A stretch of 18,099 nucleotides of DNA from Clostridiales bacterium (lineage in GTDB: Bacteria; Bacillota; Clostridia; Christensenellales; Aristaeellaceae). A program made the translations under genes and the position numbers. The stretch covers positions 1 through 18,099 of the forward strand of contig SFNY01000059.1 of assembly GCA_004554085.1 (NCBI GenBank), written 5' to 3'. Of this stretch, positions 14,531-18,099 are shown in pieces. The notes beneath the pieces were generated by a model. The model saw only the letters and a program-made list of their open reading frames with translations. It was not told the origin of the DNA and ran no database searches. Position 1 is the first letter of the stretch, and the number at the start of each line of letters is the position of its first letter.

Positions 14531-14568
14531 ACGCCTGCGGTCTAACTTTTAGACGGCAGGCGTTTTTT
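14531..14568 (+). terminator. Attenuator terminator upstream of ilvBN
   Basis: A 15-position stem (ACGCCTGC/GCAGGCGT outside, GTCTAA/TTAGAC inside, one G-G mismatch, three-base loop) is followed by TTTTTT (14563-14568). It lies 39 bases before the ilvBN ATG, within the operon leader, and would block the operon unless an antiterminator forms. Confidence 0.92.
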
Positions 14569-14606
14569 ACTGCATACCGCTGCAATTGTACAAGGAGGGA
14601 CAAATC

Positions 14607-16859
14607 ATGCAGATGACCGGCGCAAAGATTCTGATGGAATGTTTGCTCGAACAGGGCGTCGATACAATTTTCGGCTACCCGGGCGGCACCATCCTGAACG
14701 TTTACGACGAGCTGTACAGCTACGGGGAACAGATCCGGCACATCCTGACCGCCCACGAGCAGGGCGCGTGCCACGCCGCCGACGGCTACGCCCGTTCCAC
14801 CGGCAAGGTGGGCGTGTGCTTCGCCACCTCCGGCCCCGGCTGCACCAACCTGGTCACCGGCATCGCCACCGCCTACATGGATTCCTCGCCCATCGTGTGC
14901 ATCACCTGCAACGTGACCACCGACCTGATCGGCAAGGATTCCTTCCAGGAGGTGGACATCACCGGCGTGACCATGCCCATCACCAAGTGCAACTACCTGG
15001 TTCGCCGGGTGGAGGATCTGGCCGACACGGTGCGCGAGGCCTTCGCCATCGCCCGCAGCGGCAGGCCCGGCCCGGTGCTGATCGACATTCCCAAGAACGT
15101 CACCGCTGCCGCGTGCGATTACCTGCCCCTGAGCCGCAGGGATCACGGCATGTGCGGCCGCCTGGGCATGCTGATGAAGCGCTCCTCGCTGAACTTCAAG
15201 GCCCCGGAGCCGGATCACGACGACATCGACAAGCTGGTGGAGATGATCAACTGCTCGAAGAAGCCGCTGCTGATCTGCGGCGGCGGCGTGGTGCGCAGCC
15301 GCGCCCACGTGGAGTTCGAGGCCTTCGCCAACAAGATCGACGCCCCCGTGGCCATCACCGTGATGGGCGGCGGCGGCTTCCGCGGCAGAAACAAGCTCAC
15401 CACCGGCATGATCGGCATGCACGGCTCCCAGGCCTCCAACATGGCCGTGGACGCCTGCGATTTGCTCATCGCCGTGGGCTGCCGCTTCTCCGACCGCGTG
15501 GCGCTCAAGCCCTCCAGCTTCGCGCAGAACGCCAAGATCGTGCAGATCGACATCGATCGCAGCGAGATCAACAAGAACGTGGAAACCGACCACCACATCA
15601 TCGGCGACGCAAAGCGCGTGCTGGAGCTGCTGCTGGAGCGCGTGCACCAGATGGATCACAGCGAATGGAAGGACTACGTGTTCTCCTACAAGACCGAGAC
15701 GGAGTACGACGAGGCGGAGGACCGCCTGACCCCCGGCCAAATCCTCTCGGCCATCGCGCGCATCCTGCCCCAGGACACCATCGTCGCCACCGACGTGGGC
15801 CAGCACCAGATGTGGGCCATCCAGCACTTCCACTTCGACTATCCCGGCCAGCTGCTCACCTCCGGCGGCTTCGGCACCATGGGCTTCGGCCTGGGAGCGG
15901 CCATCGGCGCGCAGGTGGGCAATCCGGACAAGTGCGTGCTGCACGTCACCGGCGACGGCAGCTTCCGCATGAACTGCAACGAGCTGGCCACCGAGCAGTA
16001 CTACAACCTGCCCATCATCACGGTGCTGTTCAACAACGGCACGCTGGGCATGGTTCGCCAGTGGCAGACGCTGATCTACGACGGCCACTACTCCCAGACC
16101 ACGCTGGATCGCGCCCCCGACTTCGTAAAGCTGGCCGAGGCCTACGGCCTGGGCGGCCGCCGGGTGACGAACACCGACGAGCTGGAGGAGGCGCTCAACG
16201 AGGCGCTGAACTGCGGCCACGGCTACGTGATCGACTGCGCCATCGATATGGACGAGATGGTGCGCCCGATGGTGGGCGGCGGCAGCCACATCACCCAGTT
16301 CATGATCGTGAATCAGATTATCCGGCATACTCTGGCCGTTCTGGTGGACAACGAGGCGGGCGTGCTCTCGCGTGTCGTGCGCCTCTTCTCCGGCAAGGGC
16401 TACAACATCGAATCCCTGGCGGTGGGCACCACCGACGACCCCAGGGTTTCGCGCATCACCATCGAGGTGATGGCCGACGACAAGCAGATTCACCTGATCT
16501 CCAGCCAGCTGCGCAAGCTCATCTGCGTGCACTCGGTAAAGCTCCTGAAATCGGAGCACTCCATTCGCCGCGAGCTGGTGCTGATCAAGGTGCTGGCCCA
16601 GACCAGCGAAACCCGCAACGAGGTGATCCAGATCGCGAACATCTTCCGCGCATCCATCATCGACGTATCGATCTCCTCGATCACCCTTGCCGTCATCGGC
16701 GATGAGAGCAAGGCTGAAGCAATCCAAAACCTCCTCAGGGAGTTTGGAATCCTCGAACTGGTGCGCACCGGCATGGTCGCGCTGGAACGCGGACAATATA
16801 CCATTGACGAGCAGACCAAGGAAAAAGGAGAGTTTGACTATGGCAAAAATGTATTATGA
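14607..16859 (+). CDS. ilvBN: Acetohydroxyacid synthase, large and small subunits fused in one polypeptide
   Basis: The product is 750 aa. Residues 1 to about 565 are a full catalytic subunit: GYPGG (24-28), the cofactor-activating Glu51 in HEQGACHAADGYAR, and the ThDP/Mg motif GDGSFRMNCNEL from Gly449 to the NN near 476. From about 569 the chain continues without a stop into a complete regulatory subunit: IIRHTLAVLVDNEAGVLSRV and LFSGKGYNIESLAVG (ACT domain, about 571-645) and a C-terminal half to the end. In most bacteria these are separate genes of about 560 and 160-170 residues. The enzyme makes acetolactate and acetohydroxybutyrate, the first shared step of valine, leucine and isoleucine synthesis; the ACT part normally mediates valine feedback. 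AAGGAGGG is 7 bases before ATG 14607. The 3' end overlaps ilvC by 20 bases. Confidence 0.93.
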   Translation: MQMTGAKILMECLLEQGVDTIFGYPGGTILNVYDELYSYGEQIRHILTAHEQGACHAADGYARSTGKVGVCFATSGPGCTNLVTGIATAYMDSSPIVCITCNVTTDLIGKDSFQEVDITGVTMPITKCNYLVRRVEDLADTVREAFAIARSGRPGPVLIDIPKNVTAAACDYLPLSRRDHGMCGRLGMLMKRSSLNFKAPEPDHDDIDKLVEMINCSKKPLLICGGGVVRSRAHVEFEAFANKIDAPVAITVMGGGGFRGRNKLTTGMIGMHGSQASNMAVDACDLLIAVGCRFSDRVALKPSSFAQNAKIVQIDIDRSEINKNVETDHHIIGDAKRVLELLLERVHQMDHSEWKDYVFSYKTETEYDEAEDRLTPGQILSAIARILPQDTIVATDVGQHQMWAIQHFHFDYPGQLLTSGGFGTMGFGLGAAIGAQVGNPDKCVLHVTGDGSFRMNCNELATEQYYNLPIITVLFNNGTLGMVRQWQTLIYDGHYSQTTLDRAPDFVKLAEAYGLGGRRVTNTDELEEALNEALNCGHGYVIDCAIDMDEMVRPMVGGGSHITQFMIVNQIIRHTLAVLVDNEAGVLSRVVRLFSGKGYNIESLAVGTTDDPRVSRITIEVMADDKQIHLISSQLRKLICVHSVKLLKSEHSIRRELVLIKVLAQTSETRNEVIQIANIFRASIIDVSISSITLAVIGDESKAEAIQNLLREFGILELVRTGMVALERGQYTIDEQTKEKGEFDYGKNVL

Positions 16860-17859
16860 GAAGGACTGTGATCTGAACAAGCTGAACGGCAAGAAGATTG
16901 CGATCATCGGTTACGGCTCCCAGGGCCATGCCCACGCGCTGAACCTGCGCGATTCCGGCTGCGACGTCATTGTGGGCCTGCGCAAGGGCGGCAAGTCTTG
17001 GCCGGTGGCGGAGAAGGACGGTTTCACCGTCATGACCGTTCCGGAGGCCACCCAGGCGGCGGACGTCATCATGATCCTCATCAACGACGAGCGCCAGGCC
17101 GACATGTACAAAAAGGACATCGAGCCCTACCTGACCGAGGGCAAGGCCATCGCCTTCGCCCACGGCTTCAACATCCGCTACAAGCAGATCGTTCCCCCGG
17201 CCAATGTGGACGTGTTCATGGCGGCTCCCAAGGGCCCGGGCCACACCGTGCGCTCCCAGTACGTGGCGGGCAAGGGCGTTCCCTGCCTGATCGCCGTGGA
17301 GCAGGACGCCACCGGCAAGTGCTATGACATCGCCCTGGCCTACATCGCAGGCATCGGCGGCGCCCGCGCGGGCATCATGGAGACCACCATGCACGACGAG
17401 ACCGAAACCGACCTCTTCGGCGAGCAGGCCGTGCTCTGCGGCGGCGTGGTCGATCTGATGCGCTGCGGCTTCGAGACGCTGGTCGAGGCTGGCTATGAGC
17501 CGGAAAACGCCTACTTTGAGTGCATCCACGAGATGAAGCTCATCGTCGACCTGATCAACAAGGGCGGCGTTGCGGCCATGAACTACTCCATCTCCGACAC
17601 CGCCGAGTATGGCGAGTACGTTTCCGGCCCCCGCGTGCTGCCCTACGAGCAGACCAAGGCCAACATGAAGGCTGTGCTCAGCGACATCCAGGACGGCACC
17701 TTCGCCGGAAAATGGATCGCCGAGAACAAGAACGGCCGCTGCTTCTTCAATTCCAAGCGCGAGCAGCTCGCCAAGCACCCCATGGAGGTCATCGGCAAGC
17801 AGCTGCGCGAGCAGATGCTCTGGAAGAACGATTCCGATCTGGACAACGCTTCCAACTGA
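16840..17859 (+). CDS. ilvC: Ketol-acid reductoisomerase (class I)
   Basis: The product is 339 aa, the class I length. It has the Rossmann motif IAIIGYGSQGHAHALNLRDSG (about 20-40), the cofactor-phosphate loop LRKGGKSW, and the Mg-binding motifs DETETDLFGEQAVLCGG and ECIHEMKLIVDLI, with the expected Asp/Glu positions. It converts acetolactate and acetohydroxybutyrate to the dihydroxy acids, using NADPH or NADH; the Arg-Lys-Gly-Gly-Lys-Ser loop fits NADPH but this is an inference. The start is ATG 16840, with AAAAAGGAG 9 bases upstream. The start lies inside the last 20 bases of ilvBN, so translation is likely coupled. It is the second gene of the ilv-leu operon. Confidence 0.97.
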   Translation: MAKMYYEKDCDLNKLNGKKIAIIGYGSQGHAHALNLRDSGCDVIVGLRKGGKSWPVAEKDGFTVMTVPEATQAADVIMILINDERQADMYKKDIEPYLTEGKAIAFAHGFNIRYKQIVPPANVDVFMAAPKGPGHTVRSQYVAGKGVPCLIAVEQDATGKCYDIALAYIAGIGGARAGIMETTMHDETETDLFGEQAVLCGGVVDLMRCGFETLVEAGYEPENAYFECIHEMKLIVDLINKGGVAAMNYSISDTAEYGEYVSGPRVLPYEQTKANMKAVLSDIQDGTFAGKWIAENKNGRCFFNSKREQLAKHPMEVIGKQLREQMLWKNDSDLDNASN

Positions 17860-17880
17860 TTACTACTTATTAAATAAATT

Positions 17881-17907
17881 GCTGCGGGTGCCGCGCGCAT
17901 CCGCAGC
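17881..17907 (+). other. Intercistronic hairpin between ilvC and leuA
   Basis: GCTGCGG (17881-17887) pairs with CCGCAGC (17901-17907), extended by GTGC/GCAT inside (one G-U), loop of five. No T-run follows, so it is more likely an mRNA-stabilising or processing element than a terminator. Confidence 0.55.
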
Positions 17908-17967
17908 GTACCGGAGTCAAGGGCGGCTTCGGCGAACGAGAAAAGCAAGGACTGAGAGGTAAGACAA

Positions 17968-18099
17968 ATGAGTCAGATCAAAATCTTCGACACGACATTA
18001 CGGGATGGAGAGCAGTCGCCGGGCTGCAGCATGAACCTGAAGGAGAAGCTGGAGGTGGCGCGCTGCCTGGAGCGTCTGAAAGTGGACGTGATCGAAGCG
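17968..18099 (+). CDS. leuA: 2-isopropylmalate synthase, N-terminal part (cut by window end)
   Basis: The first 44 residues read MSQIKIFDTTLRDGEQSPGC and then SMNLKEKLEVARCLERLKVDVIEA. The FDTTLRDGEQSPG motif, with the metal-binding Asp13, is the signature of the isopropylmalate/homocitrate/citramalate synthase group. In an operon after ilvBN and ilvC the leucine-committing enzyme LeuA is by far the most likely; a citramalate synthase cannot be fully excluded from 44 residues. GAGAGGT lies 7 bases before ATG 17968. The intergenic gap from ilvC is 108 bases and holds a hairpin but no terminator, so it belongs to the same operon. Confidence 0.9.
   Translation, partial: MSQIKIFDTTLRDGEQSPGCSMNLKEKLEVARCLERLKVDVIEA

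Noticed and set aside
14314..14606. T-box riboswitch in the ilv leader
   Set aside because: No TGGNACCGCG-like antiterminator bulge or specifier stem seen; the leader peptide explains the layout better.
14445..16796. Long minus-strand open frame (783 codons) antisense to ilvBN
   Set aside because: It is low-complexity in His/Val/Ala/Gly, typical of the shadow of a GC-rich gene, and the plus strand encodes a clear acetohydroxyacid synthase.
1..18099. CRISPR arrays, insertion sequences, prophage or tRNA attachment sites
   Set aside because: No regularly spaced repeats, transposase, integrase or tRNA-like sequence was seen on either strand.

Overview
The window reads as a chromosomal segment of a fairly high-GC member of the Bacillota (Clostridia-like, probably an anaerobe). 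This is inferred from strong AGGAGG-type ribosome binding sites, several TTG starts, good sigma-A type promoters, an ECF-type QueT permease gene and the general gene style; no rRNA or marker gene is present to fix the taxon. No tRNA, rRNA, CRISPR array, insertion sequence or phage gene was seen.

Left part (1-9363). After the tail of a plus-strand gene and a hairpin terminator, a minus-strand carbohydrate/carboxylate utilisation cluster runs right to left: a DapA/NanA-superfamily aldolase, a tripartite TRAP transporter (DctP-, DctQ- and DctM-type), a terminator, then a GH106-like glycoside hydrolase that is frameshifted (and probably internally deleted), a small Cys-rich membrane protein, and a YhcH/NanQ-like sugar anomerase. 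An AraC-family regulator is transcribed divergently from the aldolase and is the obvious candidate controller. Together these suggest release of a sugar from a glycan, uptake of an acidic sugar, and cleavage by a class I aldolase. The set resembles a sialic-acid locus, but the kinase, epimerase and sialidase are missing, so the substrate is open.

Middle part (9364-14162). These are small, mostly independent transcription units: a 64-aa unknown protein, a 3-TM membrane protein with a clear promoter and operator-like palindrome, an orphan HPt phosphotransfer protein, the queuosine-precursor transporter gene queT (minus strand) with a long structured leader ending in an intrinsic terminator, an amidohydrolase, a small membrane protein, and a D-cysteine desulfhydrase/ACC deaminase family PLP enzyme.

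Right part (14163-18099). This is a branched-chain amino acid operon: promoter with an inverted repeat inside its spacer, a 39-codon leader peptide very rich in Leu/Ile/Val, a strong intrinsic terminator, then one ORF that fuses the catalytic (IlvB) and regulatory (IlvN/H) parts of acetohydroxyacid synthase, ilvC overlapping it by 20 nt, and the start of leuA, cut by the window end. The leader has the layout of classical ribosome-mediated attenuation rather than a T-box. The fused synthase, the leader-peptide attenuator and the queT leader are the most interesting parts of the window.
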